Position numbers and translations under genes: made by a program. Under the pieces are notes generated by a model. It was given only the letters and a program-made list of their open reading frames with translations, did not search any database and had not been told where the DNA came from. From the NCBI RefSeq assembly GCF_041020765.1, contig NZ_JBEUEJ010000010.1: DNA of 64,000 bases; one strand, given 5' to 3'. Each line of letters begins with the position of its first letter. The stretch's first letter is position 1. Below, piece by piece: positions 1 to 8,126 of the stretch. This DNA is from Kineococcus terrestris. GTDB lineage: Bacteria; Actinomycetota; Actinomycetes; Actinomycetales; Kineococcaceae.

Positions 1-157
1 GGCCGGCCGCGGCCTGCTCCAGCACCTCCGCCTCCACGTCGGGCGCGGGCACGGTGCCCACGACGACGATCTCCTCCCGGTCCACGGTGACCTCGGGAGC
101 TGTCTCGAACCACTCGCCGGGCAGTCGTCCGGCGAACCACGCGCTGATGTCGTCCAT
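1..157 (-). CDS. Conserved actinobacterial protein, C-terminal part cut by the window edge
   Basis: Only the first 52 codons are visible, read from an ATG at 157-155. The peptide begins MDDISAWFAGRLPGEWF and continues through an acidic, valine-rich strand (VTVDREEIVVVGTV) into an alanine/glutamate-rich segment. I associate this opening with a conserved actinobacterial family of unknown function, from memory only. The start is supported by a near-consensus promoter placing the -10 hexamer six bases before the ATG. It lies downstream of, and on the same strand as, the alcohol dehydrogenase, but a strong hairpin at 206-246 and its own promoter separate it from that operon. Function is unknown. 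Confidence 0.7.
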   Translation of the reverse strand, partial: MDDISAWFAGRLPGEWFETAPEVTVDREEIVVVGTVPAPDVEAEVLEQAAAG

Positions 158-192
158 GCAGCGATTACACGCTTACGAGCATTACCGGTCAA
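158..192 (-). promoter_or_regulatory. Promoter of the leftmost gene, probably leaderless
   Basis: On the minus strand there is TTGACC (192-187), a 17-base spacer, TGTAAT (169-164) and then six bases to the ATG at 157. This is a good sigma-70 type match with a start codon at the predicted transcription start. Three GTAA direct repeats (at 185, 176 and 168, minus strand) sit in the spacer and over the -10; they may be a binding site. Confidence 0.55.
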
Positions 193-205
193 GGGTGCGG
201 GACCA

Positions 206-246
206 GCGCGGCGGGGCGACCCGAGGGGAGGACCGCCCCGCCGCGC
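206..246. terminator. Hairpin downstream of the alcohol dehydrogenase operon
   Basis: A perfect 13-base inverted repeat (arms 206-218 and 234-246, 15-base loop) lies 35 bases past the alcohol dehydrogenase stop codon. There is no T-run, as is usual for the terminators of this window. It probably ends the three-gene operon before the leftmost gene's promoter. Confidence 0.5.
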
Positions 247-281
247 GGGGCCGTGCAGGGCCGTGCGGGGCGCGGGTGCTC

Positions 282-1310
282 TCAGGGCACGAGGATCGCC
301 CGCGTGCCCGGCAGCCGGCCGCCGTCGAGGTCGTCCAGCGCCTCCAGCGCCGATGTCAGCGGGTACCGCTTCGTCGACAGCGTCACCAGCCCCCGCGCCG
401 CCAGCGCCATGAGGTCGCGCAGGTCGGTGTAGGAGCCGACGAGGTTGCCCACCACGCTGACCTCCCGGCTGATGAGGTCGATCGTGGGCACGCGCACCTC
501 CCCGCCGTAGCCGATGACGTAGTAGCTGCCGGCGTCGCGGGTCATCGCCACGCCCTGCGCCTCGGTGCCGTGCTCGCCGACGAAGTCGAACACCACCTCC
601 GCGCCGAGCCCGTCGGTGAGGTCCAGGACCTCGGCGACGACGTCGTCACCGGCCAGGACGGTGCGGTGCGCGCCCAGCGCCCGCGCCTTCTCCAGCACCT
701 CCGCCGAGCGGTCCACGACGACGACCTCTGCCGGGGTCATCGCCAGCAGGCACTGCAGGCCGATGTGGCCCAGCCCGCCGGCGCCCACGATGACGGCGCG
801 CGCGGTGGCCGGCAGCAGCGGCACCGCCTTGCGCACGGCGTGCTGCGCCGTCAGGCCCGCGTCGGCCAGCGCCGCCACCGCGGCCGGTTCCAGGCCCTCG
901 GCGAGCGTGACGACTGAGCGGGCGCTGGTGCGCAGGAACTGCGCCATCCCGCCGTCGCGGTCGATGCCGGGGAACTCGCTGTTCGCGCAGTGCACGTCGT
1001 CGCCGCGCCGGCACGCCGGGCACAGCCCGCACGTGACCAGCGGGTGCAGGATCACCCGGTCGCCCGGCGCGATCCCGGTGACGGCGCTGCCGACCTCCAG
1101 CACCGTGCCGGCGTTCTCGTGGCCGATGACGTACGGCAGGCCGACGCCGCTCTTCTGCGCCCACTGGCCCTCGAGGATGTGCAGGTCGGTGCGGCACACA
1201 CCGGCCGCCCCCACCTCGACGAGGACGTCCAGGGGTCCCTGCAGCTCCGGGTCGGGCACGTCGTCGACCGACGCGGGCTTGCCGTACTCGTGGACGCGGA
1301 CCGCTTTCAC
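282..1310 (-). CDS. Zinc-dependent NAD(P) alcohol dehydrogenase of the propane-oxidation (PrmE/Adh1) type
   Basis: 342 residues from a GTG at 1310-1308, which overlaps the previous stop as GTGA, so the pair is translationally coupled. Medium-chain dehydrogenase: catalytic zinc ligand C39 in CRTD, GHE motif at H64-E65, structural zinc cysteines C94, C97, C100 and C108, and a nucleotide-binding GAGGLGHIG segment. From memory it closely resembles the dehydrogenase that oxidises 2-propanol or related alcohols in actinobacterial propane monooxygenase clusters (Gordonia Adh1, Rhodococcus PrmE). Its two upstream neighbours belong to the same clusters, which supports the assignment. The substrate here is unknown because no monooxygenase gene is next to it. 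Confidence 0.85.
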   Translation of the reverse strand: MKAVRVHEYGKPASVDDVPDPELQGPLDVLVEVGAAGVCRTDLHILEGQWAQKSGVGLPYVIGHENAGTVLEVGSAVTGIAPGDRVILHPLVTCGLCPACRRGDDVHCANSEFPGIDRDGGMAQFLRTSARSVVTLAEGLEPAAVAALADAGLTAQHAVRKAVPLLPATARAVIVGAGGLGHIGLQCLLAMTPAEVVVVDRSAEVLEKARALGAHRTVLAGDDVVAEVLDLTDGLGAEVVFDFVGEHGTEAQGVAMTRDAGSYYVIGYGGEVRVPTIDLISREVSVVGNLVGSYTDLRDLMALAARGLVTLSTKRYPLTSALEALDDLDGGRLPGTRAILVP

Positions 1311-2113
1311 GCGGAGACCTCCGTGCGCTGGTGGACGGGCCGGGCGCCCTCGGGGCGGCCGGCGAGCAGGGGGACGGGTTCCCAGGTGGCCTCCGCCGCG
1401 CGGGGCGCCTGGTCGCCGTCGGAGCCGGGGTAGCGGGTGCGCAGCAGCCCCCGGCAGAAGTGCGCGTTGCCGTCGATGGAGATGCGCGTGGAGCGCGCCC
1501 GCCGCAGCCGCAGCGGCACCTCCTCGCGCGCCGGGCGGGCGCCGCGCTCGTCGACGAGGACGTGGGCACCGGCGCCGGCGGGCAGGCCGAGAGCGCCCCG
1601 CCGCCGCAGCAGCGCCGCGGTGGCCCCGTCCGCGGGCAGGTCGCCGAGCACGACGTCCACCACGTCGGTCTCGGTGCGCTCGGGGTGCGCGCGCAGCCAG
1701 CGGGTCAGGACCCGCTCGGCGGCGGCCGTGTGCGCCTTGCGGCGGAACAGCTCGCGCAGCTCGTCGAGGCTGTCCAGCGCCTCGTGGCCGAACGTGCCGC
1801 GGTACCCGGCGTCGGCGGCCAGTCCCGCGTTGATCAGGCCCGAGTCGTGGTGGTCGTCCAGCTCGACGACCACCTGGTCCACGCCCGGCAGCGCGGTGAG
1901 CGCGTCCTTGGCGTCTGAGGCCATGAGGTAGGCGAAGTTCGGCGAGCAGAACGACGTGGGCAGCCGCAGGTGGCACACCAGTTCCACGGCCCCGTCCGCC
2001 CCCGCGCGCCGCTCCAGCGAGCGCACGAAACCCAGGTCGGTGATCGGCTCGTCCAGCTCCGGGTCGTGCACCGCCGACAGCGCGGCGCGGGCCTCCTCCA
2101 GCAGCGCGCCCAT
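1307..2113 (-). CDS. MIP18/DUF59 iron-sulfur assembly-like protein with long C-terminal extension
   Basis: 268 residues. The first ~100 residues form a MIP18/DUF59 domain (HDPELDEPITDLGFVRS), the fold of the SufT/PaaD group that helps install iron-sulfur clusters. Cysteines at C47 and C56 (LPTSFCSPNF) are candidate metal ligands. The remaining ~150 residues are an extension not found in ordinary DUF59 proteins. Such long forms are encoded between the amidohydrolase and alcohol dehydrogenase genes in propane monooxygenase loci. The ATG at 2113-2111 shares one base with the amidohydrolase stop (TGATG), and its own stop overlaps the dehydrogenase GTG, so all three are one operon. A metal-insertion role is inferred. 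Confidence 0.8.
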   Translation of the reverse strand: MGALLEEARAALSAVHDPELDEPITDLGFVRSLERRAGADGAVELVCHLRLPTSFCSPNFAYLMASDAKDALTALPGVDQVVVELDDHHDSGLINAGLAADAGYRGTFGHEALDSLDELRELFRRKAHTAAAERVLTRWLRAHPERTETDVVDVVLGDLPADGATAALLRRRGALGLPAGAGAHVLVDERGARPAREEVPLRLRRARSTRISIDGNAHFCRGLLRTRYPGSDGDQAPRAAEATWEPVPLLAGRPEGARPVHQRTEVSA

Positions 2114-3138
2114 CAGGCGACCGCCACGGCCTGCGGCTCCGCGGCCGCCGGCGGGTTCGCCACCTGCAGGTGCTCGGGCACCGGGATGTCGTACAGCGCG
2201 GCCGCGTTCAGGCCCAGGACCTTCTTCTTCTGCTCCGTCGTCAGCGGCGCGTACTCGCTCATGTCCTCGGGGATCTGGAAGTCCACGAACGCCTCCACCA
2301 GCCACTTCGGCGTCCACAGCGCGTAGTCGCTGGAGAAGAAGATCCGGTTCTCGTCCAGCCAGTACAGGAGCTCCCCCACGATCTGCGCGAAGTAGCGCGG
2401 GCGGGTGTGGATGAACGGCATCGCCACCGCCAGGCCCGCGTACACGTTCGGCTCCTGCGTGGCGATCCAGCAGAAGTCCTCCAGCCGCGGCAGCCCGCAG
2501 TGCTCCACGACGAAGTTCAGGTCCGTGAAGTCGGTGGCGACGTGGTCGACGTCGGCGACGTCGAACGCGTCTCGGTCCAGCGGCCGGATCGTGGGGCCCT
2601 TGTGCACGTGGATGTTCTTGATCCCCAGCTCGCGGGCGCGCTCGAGGTAGCGGTAGCTCCACGGGTCGTCCAGCCGCCAGCCGCGCGAGTCGCCGTGCCA
2701 GTCGGCCGTGTACAGCTTCACGCCCTTGAGGCCGAACCGCTCCGCGTCCCGCTCCAGCCGCTCCAGGCCCCGCTCGCCGTCGCGCGGGTCGAAGTAGTGG
2801 TTGTACGTCAGCCTGCCGGGGTTGGCCCGCGTGATCGCCCACGCCTCCTCCGTCTGCCCGAACCCGCGGTGGTAGAACTCGCCCAGCCGCGCCGGCTGGA
2901 AGATCGCGTGGTCGACGTAGCCGTCCTCGAACAGGTCCTTCAGCAGGCGCTCGCCGCCCTGGTACAGGTACTCCTCGTAGCTCCACAGCTCGCTGGCCGG
3001 GCTGAGGTTGCGGTGGTAGTCGTAGAAGCAGTCGATGAACTGCTTGCCGTGGACGTTGCGCTGGTTCTCCGGCCGGGCGTCCCACAGGGCCACGTGCGCG
3101 TCGACGATGAAGTAGTCGACGCCGTCCTTGCTGTACAT
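2113..3138 (-). CDS. Amidohydrolase-2 family protein of propane monooxygenase loci
   Basis: 341 residues. The ATG at 3138-3136 is preceded by a strong AGGAGGTC ribosome site. The family (ACMSD-like TIM barrel) usually carries DxHxH; here the first motif is D13-A-H15-V-A, so one of the usual histidines is missing. Later candidate metal or catalytic residues are in IHVHKG, VVEHCGLP and FSSDYALW. Proteins of this exact kind are encoded next to the hydroxylase genes of prm/mim clusters, where a role in hydroxylase maturation or activity has been proposed. It is the first gene of the operon, directly downstream of the divergent control region, so the operon seems complete without a monooxygenase. 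Confidence 0.8.
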   Translation of the reverse strand: MYSKDGVDYFIVDAHVALWDARPENQRNVHGKQFIDCFYDYHRNLSPASELWSYEEYLYQGGERLLKDLFEDGYVDHAIFQPARLGEFYHRGFGQTEEAWAITRANPGRLTYNHYFDPRDGERGLERLERDAERFGLKGVKLYTADWHGDSRGWRLDDPWSYRYLERARELGIKNIHVHKGPTIRPLDRDAFDVADVDHVATDFTDLNFVVEHCGLPRLEDFCWIATQEPNVYAGLAVAMPFIHTRPRYFAQIVGELLYWLDENRIFFSSDYALWTPKWLVEAFVDFQIPEDMSEYAPLTTEQKKKVLGLNAAALYDIPVPEHLQVANPPAAAEPQAVAVA

Positions 3139-3224
3139 GCGACCTCCTCGTTGCACGCAGGGGGCCTCCTCGCCCCTCGCCGCCCACGGTGCGCGACGCA
3201 CCGCCGCCGGGGGAGGGGGTGCGT

Positions 3225-3239
3225 GTCTCACTTTGAGAC
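3225..3239. promoter_or_regulatory. Operator-like inverted repeat in the divergent control region
   Basis: Perfect inverted repeat GTCTCA-CTT-TGAGAC in the 163-base gap between the amidohydrolase start (3138) and the regulator start (3302). It is the obvious candidate binding site for the divergently encoded GAF-Fis regulator. The same half-sites recur at 37380-37396 upstream of leuC. Confidence 0.55.
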
Positions 3240-3301
3240 GCCCCGCCGTCCGCCGCCGCCTACGCTGGGACGGCGCGGGTGCGGCGACGGGGAGGTCGGC
3301 G

Positions 3302-4771
3302 GTGCGGGACGCGGGGCGGGACACGGCCGGGACGGTCCACGGCGCCGCGGGTGGCGCCGTCGACACCGTGCGGGCCTCCTGGCGCCGCTGCGAGCGCTAC
3401 GGCGTCTCGCCCGAGGACGTCGAGCCCGTCTTCACCGGCGACCTGGACACCGGCTCGCTGTTCTACACCTGCGGTGAGGAGGTGCTCCGCTCGCTGGGCG
3501 GCACCCTGGCCGGTGAGCCCGTCAGCCTGATGATCACCGACAGCTCCGGGCTGGTGCTGCTGCGCCTGCACGACGAGGACGGCATGCGCCGCGACCTGGA
3601 CGCCGTGCACCTGGCGCCCGGCTTCTCCTACGCCGAGGAGCACGCCGGCACCACCGGCCTGGGCCTGGCCCTGGCCGACCGCCGCCCCGCGCTGGTGCGC
3701 GGCGAGGAGCACTGGTGCGCCGCCCTGCAGCGCTGGACGTGCGCCGCCGCCCCCGTCCTGGACCCCTGCACGGGCGACGTCGTCGGCAGCGTCAACCTCA
3801 CCACGTGGTCCGGCGCCGCCTCCGGGCTGCTGCTGGCGCTGGCCCAGGCGGCCGCCGGCAGCACCAGCGCGCTGATGGCCGCCCGCGCCGGCGGCGCCGG
3901 GCCGGTCGGCACCGGGGCGCCGGGCGGGCGCGTCTTCCACGTCGAGGTCGAGCAGCCCGCCCCGCCCGCCGACGTGTGCGTGTCCGCGGCCTGGCGCGCC
4001 GCCGTCGACGCGGCCACCGCCGTGGTGGCCGCCGGGCGCCTGCTCGCCGTGACCGGGGAGCCCGGCTCCGGGCGCGGTGACCTGGCCGCCCGGGCGGCGC
4101 GCACGGGCGCGGCCGGCCGGCGGGTCCTGCGCGCGCGCGTGCCCGCAGCGGCGGAGGTGGCCGGCTGGCTGGGCGCGTGGACACCGGAGCTGCGCGCCGG
4201 CGCGCGCGTCGTCCTGCGCGGGGCGGGACAGCTGCCCGCGTGGGCGGCCGACGAGGTCGCCGCGGCCGTGGCCGCCGCCGTCGCGGCCCTGCCCGGTGGC
4301 CCGCCACCGCTCGTCCTCGTCGCCGGTGAGGTCGACGAGCTGCCCGCCGCGCTCGTGGCCCTCGTCGGCGGTGTCGTCAGCGCCCCGCCGCTGCGCGAGC
4401 GGCCGGAGGACGTCCTGCCGCTGGCCGAGCGCTTCGCCTCCCGGGGCGGGCGGCGCGCGGTGCGGTTCACACCCGCCGCCGCGCGCGCCCTCGGCGCCCA
4501 CCCCTGGCCCGGCGGGGTCGGCGCGCTGGAGGAGGCCGTCCGGCGCGCCAGCGCCCGCACCGACCTCGTGGACCTGCAGCACCTGCCGCCCGACGTGCTC
4601 ACCACCGGCGGCCGCGTCCTCACCCGCCTGGAGCGGCTCGAGCGCGACGAGATCGTGCGCGCCCTCACCGCGCCCGGCACCAGCGTGGCCGCCGCAGCCG
4701 CGTCGCTCGGCCTGTCCCGCGCGACCGTCTACCGCAAGCTGGCCCAGTACGGCGTCGTCCTGCCGCGCTGA
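3302..4771 (+). CDS. GAF-Fis transcription activator, AcoR/MimR-like, with degenerate AAA domain
   Basis: 489 residues from a GTG at 3302, preceded by GGGGAGG seven bases upstream; longer in-frame starts would run through the operator. Residues ~20-200 look like a GAF sensor region. A degenerate NtrC-type AAA segment follows: the P-loop reads GEPGSGRGD with Lys replaced by Arg, the sigma-54 contact motif GAFTGA is absent, but the hallmark PLRERPEDVLPLAERF survives. The C-terminal ~45 residues are a Fis-type helix-turn-helix (SVAAAAASLGLSRATVYRKL). Actinobacteria generally lack sigma-54, and MimR-type regulators of monooxygenase loci have this layout. It probably activates the divergent trio in response to a substrate or product. 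Confidence 0.8.
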   Translation: MRDAGRDTAGTVHGAAGGAVDTVRASWRRCERYGVSPEDVEPVFTGDLDTGSLFYTCGEEVLRSLGGTLAGEPVSLMITDSSGLVLLRLHDEDGMRRDLDAVHLAPGFSYAEEHAGTTGLGLALADRRPALVRGEEHWCAALQRWTCAAAPVLDPCTGDVVGSVNLTTWSGAASGLLLALAQAAAGSTSALMAARAGGAGPVGTGAPGGRVFHVEVEQPAPPADVCVSAAWRAAVDAATAVVAAGRLLAVTGEPGSGRGDLAARAARTGAAGRRVLRARVPAAAEVAGWLGAWTPELRAGARVVLRGAGQLPAWAADEVAAAVAAAVAALPGGPPPLVLVAGEVDELPAALVALVGGVVSAPPLRERPEDVLPLAERFASRGGRRAVRFTPAAARALGAHPWPGGVGALEEAVRRASARTDLVDLQHLPPDVLTTGGRVLTRLERLERDEIVRALTAPGTSVAAAAASLGLSRATVYRKLAQYGVVLPR

Positions 4772-4852
4772 ACCCCTCCCGCCCGGCGTCCCGCCCGGCC
4801 GTCCCCGCGCGAACCCGGCTCTCCGCGCTCCGCCGGGACGGACGGGAGGGGT
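4772..4852. terminator. Possible bidirectional hairpin between the GAF-Fis regulator and ilvA
   Basis: The C-rich stretch right after the regulator stop (4772-4793) can pair imperfectly (one mismatch, one two-base bulge) with 4834-4852, leaving a ~40-base loop. Its place between two converging genes fits a terminator, but the pairing is loose. Confidence 0.35.
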
Positions 4853-4879
4853 GGGACGGACGGGTCGCGCGGGCGGGCC

Positions 4880-6190
4880 TCAGAGCAGGTAGCGGTACAG
4901 CGGCTCGTCGCCGGTGATGCGCTCGAACGTCGGGGGAGCGGCCTCCATGCGCTGCAGCAGCCCCGGCAGGTCGTCGGGGGAGGGCACCTCGATGCCCACC
5001 AGCGCCGGCCCGAACTCGCGGTTGTTGCGCTTGACGTACTCGAAGTGCGTGATGTCGTCGTCCGGGCCGAGGACCTCGTCCAGGAAGCGGCGCAGCGCGC
5101 CCGGCTCCTGCGGGAACTCCACGAGGAAGTAGTGCTTGCGGCCCTCGTGGACCAGGGCCCGCTCGACGATCTCCGCGTACCGGCTGACGTCGTTGTTGCC
5201 GCCGGAGACCACGCAGACGACGCTCTGGCCCTCGCGCACGCCCAGCCCCTGCAGCAGCGCGGCCGTGGCCAGGGCGCCCGCCGGCTCGGCGATGATCCCG
5301 TCGGTCTGGTACATCGCGAGCATCTCCACGCACACCGCCCCCTCGGGGACGGTGACCAGCTCCGCGCCCGCCGCCGCGACCACCGGGTGGGTGGCCTCGC
5401 CCACGCGGCGCACCGACGCGCCGTCGACGAACGTGTCCACGCTGTCCAGCAGGACCGGGCCGCCGGCGCGCACGGCCGCGGCCATCGACGGCGCGCCCAG
5501 CGGCTCGGCCCCCACCACCCGCACCCCCGGGTGCCGGCGGGTCAGCCACGTCAGCATCCCGGCGATCAGGCCGCCGCCGCCGACGGGCACGACGAGCACG
5601 TCCGGCGGGTCCTCGCCCAGCGCGGCCAGCTGCTCGACGACCTCCAGCGCCACCGTGCCCTGCCCGGCCATCGTGCGCGGGTGGTCGAAGGCCGGCACGA
5701 GCGTGGCGCCGGTGCCCTCCGCCCACGCCGCCGCGGCGGCCGCGGAGTCGTCGTAGGTGTCGCCCACCACGAGGGTCTCCACGTGCTCGCCGCCCAGGGC
5801 CGCGATGCGGTCGCGCTTCTGCCGCGGCGTCGTGCGCGGCAGGTACACCCGCCCCGGCACACCCAGCGCGGCGCACGCGTACGCGACGCCCTGGCCGTGG
5901 TTGCCGGCGCTCGCGCACACGACGCCGCGCGCGCGCTCGCGCTCGCCGAGCTGGGCGATGAGGTTGTAGGCGCCGCGGACCTTGTACGAGCGCACGACCT
6001 GCAGGTCCTCGCGCTTGAGCCGCACCCGCGCGCCGGTGGCGGCCGACAGGCGCGCGCTCGGCTCCAGCGGGGTGGTGGCGACGACGCCCGCCAGGCGCCG
6101 CGCGGCCTCCTCGACCGCCCGCGCGCCGTCCTCGGGCAGCGCGGCGGGGAGCGCGCCGGTGGGGGCGCCGGTGGGGGCGTGGACCGTCAT
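4880..6190 (-). CDS. ilvA: Threonine ammonia-lyase (threonine deaminase)
   Basis: 436 residues from ATG 6190-6188. It converts threonine to 2-oxobutanoate and ammonia, the first step of isoleucine synthesis. It is a fold-type II PLP enzyme: the PLP lysine is K70 in SYKVRGAYN, the phosphate-binding loop is VGGGGLIAGM, and SGGNND lies near residue ~325. The last ~85 residues form a short single ACT-like regulatory domain (KHYFLVEFPQEPGALRRFL), as in the Corynebacterium/Bacillus form, so feedback control by isoleucine is likely. The ribosome site is weak. It is a stand-alone gene; other branched-chain genes lie 25-33 kb away in this window. Confidence 0.92.
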   Translation of the reverse strand: MTVHAPTGAPTGALPAALPEDGARAVEEAARRLAGVVATTPLEPSARLSAATGARVRLKREDLQVVRSYKVRGAYNLIAQLGERERARGVVCASAGNHGQGVAYACAALGVPGRVYLPRTTPRQKRDRIAALGGEHVETLVVGDTYDDSAAAAAAWAEGTGATLVPAFDHPRTMAGQGTVALEVVEQLAALGEDPPDVLVVPVGGGGLIAGMLTWLTRRHPGVRVVGAEPLGAPSMAAAVRAGGPVLLDSVDTFVDGASVRRVGEATHPVVAAAGAELVTVPEGAVCVEMLAMYQTDGIIAEPAGALATAALLQGLGVREGQSVVCVVSGGNNDVSRYAEIVERALVHEGRKHYFLVEFPQEPGALRRFLDEVLGPDDDITHFEYVKRNNREFGPALVGIEVPSPDDLPGLLQRMEAAPPTFERITGDEPLYRYLL

Positions 6191-6273
6191 GGGGGCCAGT
6201 GTCGCGCGCCGGCGGGCCCGGACGTGCACGGGTGCGCGCCGCGGCCGGTGCCCGCCCACCGCCCGGGACGCGC

Positions 6274-6318
6274 GACGGCCGGGTCCGGGCGGGGAGCTCC
6301 CGCCCGGACCCGGCCGTC
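6274..6318. terminator. Perfect 20-base hairpin downstream of the aldo/keto reductase
   Basis: Arms 6274-6293 and 6299-6318 are perfect reverse complements with a five-base loop (GAGCT). It sits between the reductase stop (6333) and the ilvA start (6190), both on the minus strand, so it should end the reductase transcript. No T-tract follows. Confidence 0.65.
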
Positions 6319-6332
6319 CGGGTGCGCGCCGC

Positions 6333-7172
6333 TCAGGCGCCGATGGTCATCTGGTCCGGGTGGCTGCCGACGCGGCCGTCGCGCTCCAGCCCGGCGAGCT
6401 GGTCGAGGTCGGCCTCGGCCAGCTCGAAGTCGAACAGCGCGAAGTTCTCGCGGATGCGCTCCGGCGTCACCGACTTGGGGATGACGAGGTTGCCGATCTC
6501 GACGTGCCAGCGCAGCACGACCTGCGCGGGGGTGCGGCCCAGGCGGTCGGCGATGGCGCGGACCGTCGGGTCGTCGATGACGCCCTTGCCCGAGGACAGC
6601 GGGCTGTACGCCTCGGTGACGATCTGGTGCTTGGCGTTCTCCTCGCGCAGCTCGCGCTGCTGCAGGAAGGGGTGCAGCTCGATCTGGTTGACGGCCGGCA
6701 CGACCGTCGTCTCGGCCAGCAGCCGGTTCAGGTGGTGCGGCTCGAAGTTCGACACGCCGATCGCCCGGGCGCGCCCGTCGGCGTAGATCTTCTCGAACGC
6801 CTTCCAGGTGTCGACGTAGGCGTCCTTGACCGGCAGCGGCCAGTGGATCAGGTACAGGTCGACGTGGTCGAGGCCCAGCTTCTCCAGGCTCGCGTCGAAG
6901 GCGCGCAGGGTCGTGTCGTAGCCCTGCTCGGCGTTCCACAGCTTGGTGGTGACGAACAGCTCGTCGCGGGGCAGCCCGGACCCGGCGATCGCGCGGCCCA
7001 CACCGCGCTCGTTGCCGTAGATGGCGGCCGTGTCGATGTGCCGGTAGCCGGTCTCGAGGGCGGTCTCGACGGCGGGGACCACCTCGTCGTCGCCGACCTG
7101 CCAGACGCCGAAGCCGAGCTGGGGGACGCTGACCCCGTTGTTCAGGAGGATCTGGGGAACGGCTGCGCTCAT
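6333..7172 (-). CDS. Aldo/keto reductase (2,5-diketo-D-gluconate reductase-like)
   Basis: 279 residues, the normal length for a single-domain AKR TIM barrel. The catalytic tetrad is intact: D47, Y52 (HIDTAAIYGNE), K76 (TTKLWN) and H109 (LIHWP). IPKSVTPERIREN near residue ~235 is the NADPH 2'-phosphate binding segment, so NADPH is the likely cofactor. It should reduce aldehydes or ketones; the natural substrate cannot be told. The ribosome site before the ATG at 7172 is poor. It is monocistronic, bounded by a long hairpin on its 3' side and by 230 bases of non-coding sequence on its 5' side. Confidence 0.9.
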   Translation of the reverse strand: MSAAVPQILLNNGVSVPQLGFGVWQVGDDEVVPAVETALETGYRHIDTAAIYGNERGVGRAIAGSGLPRDELFVTTKLWNAEQGYDTTLRAFDASLEKLGLDHVDLYLIHWPLPVKDAYVDTWKAFEKIYADGRARAIGVSNFEPHHLNRLLAETTVVPAVNQIELHPFLQQRELREENAKHQIVTEAYSPLSSGKGVIDDPTVRAIADRLGRTPAQVVLRWHVEIGNLVIPKSVTPERIRENFALFDFELAEADLDQLAGLERDGRVGSHPDQMTIGA

Positions 7173-7402
7173 GCCCGCGAGGCTAGCCAGCGGCTCCGGG
7201 GCGCGCAGGTCGGGTGCGTCCCGCGCGCTGAGCGGCGGGGACCTGGTGAGCGCCGGACCGGGAGCGCCTCACGGCGCACGGCCGCTCGTAGCGGCTGTCA
7301 ATGGAACCCGGGGCTGCCGCGGCCCGGCGCCCGCACCCACCGTAACCCCGTCCGGCGCCGGCGTCAGCCCCGGCGGGGTCCCGGCCCGGCCCGGCGGGGA
7401 CC
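7173..7402. other. Intergenic stretch without recognisable gene
   Basis: About 230 bases between two minus-strand genes. It should hold the promoter of the aldo/keto reductase and the 3' end of the next transcript, but I found no convincing promoter hexamers, long hairpin or short open frame with a ribosome site. Confidence 0.4.
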
Positions 7403-8005
7403 TCAGCCCAGCTCGCCGGCGCGCCAGCGCTGGGCGACGGTCTCCAGCTGCTCGGCGGTGCGCACGAGGCGGGCGGCGGAGCGGGTCAGCTCGCCGGCGG
7501 GCCCAGGGGCCCCGCCGAAGCGGGGGTCGTCGGCGTGGTGGGCGCGGCCGACGGCCACCAGGCGGCAGAAGGCGGCCGCGCGCTCCAGGGTCACGGCGAA
7601 GTCGCCGCGCGAGACGCCGGTCAGGACGGCGTCGACGACGCCGACGACCTCCTCCGGTCCCGGCGGGTCGGCCACACCGGCGACGACCTCCAGGACGGGC
7701 GCGAAGCGGCGGCCCTCGGCGTACTGGCGCGAGACGGCCACGGGCGCGCGCTGCACCCACGTGCGCAGCGCGTACAGGCGCCACAGGGCCCCGGCCAGGG
7801 AGTCGGCGGGCGCGTCGGCCCACAGGTCGGCGATGACCTCCAGGCCCTCGTCCTGGGCGAGGGTGACGACGCGGCGGGTCACCTCGGCGTCCTGCGCCGA
7901 GCGGGCCCCGTGCACGAGGGCGCTGGCGGCGGCGTGCGCGGCCTCCTGCAGCGCCGAGGGGTCCACGCCCCCGGCGAGGGCGACGAGCGCGTCGTCGCCG
8001 GGCAT
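7403..8005 (-). CDS. Conserved actinobacterial hypothetical protein, mostly helical
   Basis: 200 residues from the ATG at 8005-8003 (MPGDDALVALAGG). An in-frame GTG upstream is possible but neither has a good ribosome site. The sequence is Ala-rich and looks all-helical, with FAVTLERAAAFCRLVAVGRAHHADD near residue ~155. There is no signal peptide, membrane span or known motif. I recall similar proteins in other actinomycetes near DUF3145 and fab genes, but no function. It shares its strand with the next upstream unknown (8127-8552), and a 121-base gap separates them, so co-transcription is possible. Confidence 0.65.
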   Translation of the reverse strand: MPGDDALVALAGGVDPSALQEAAHAAASALVHGARSAQDAEVTRRVVTLAQDEGLEVIADLWADAPADSLAGALWRLYALRTWVQRAPVAVSRQYAEGRRFAPVLEVVAGVADPPGPEEVVGVVDAVLTGVSRGDFAVTLERAAAFCRLVAVGRAHHADDPRFGGAPGPAGELTRSAARLVRTAEQLETVAQRWRAGELG

Positions 8006-8126
8006 GGCGGGCCGGTGGTGGCGCCTGGCGGCGGGTTCCTCGGGCACCGCTCGATGGTGCCACCGCCCGGCGGCACCGCCCGACGGCACCGGCTGACGGG
8101 CGGGAGCGGGGCGGACGGGCGGCGCC

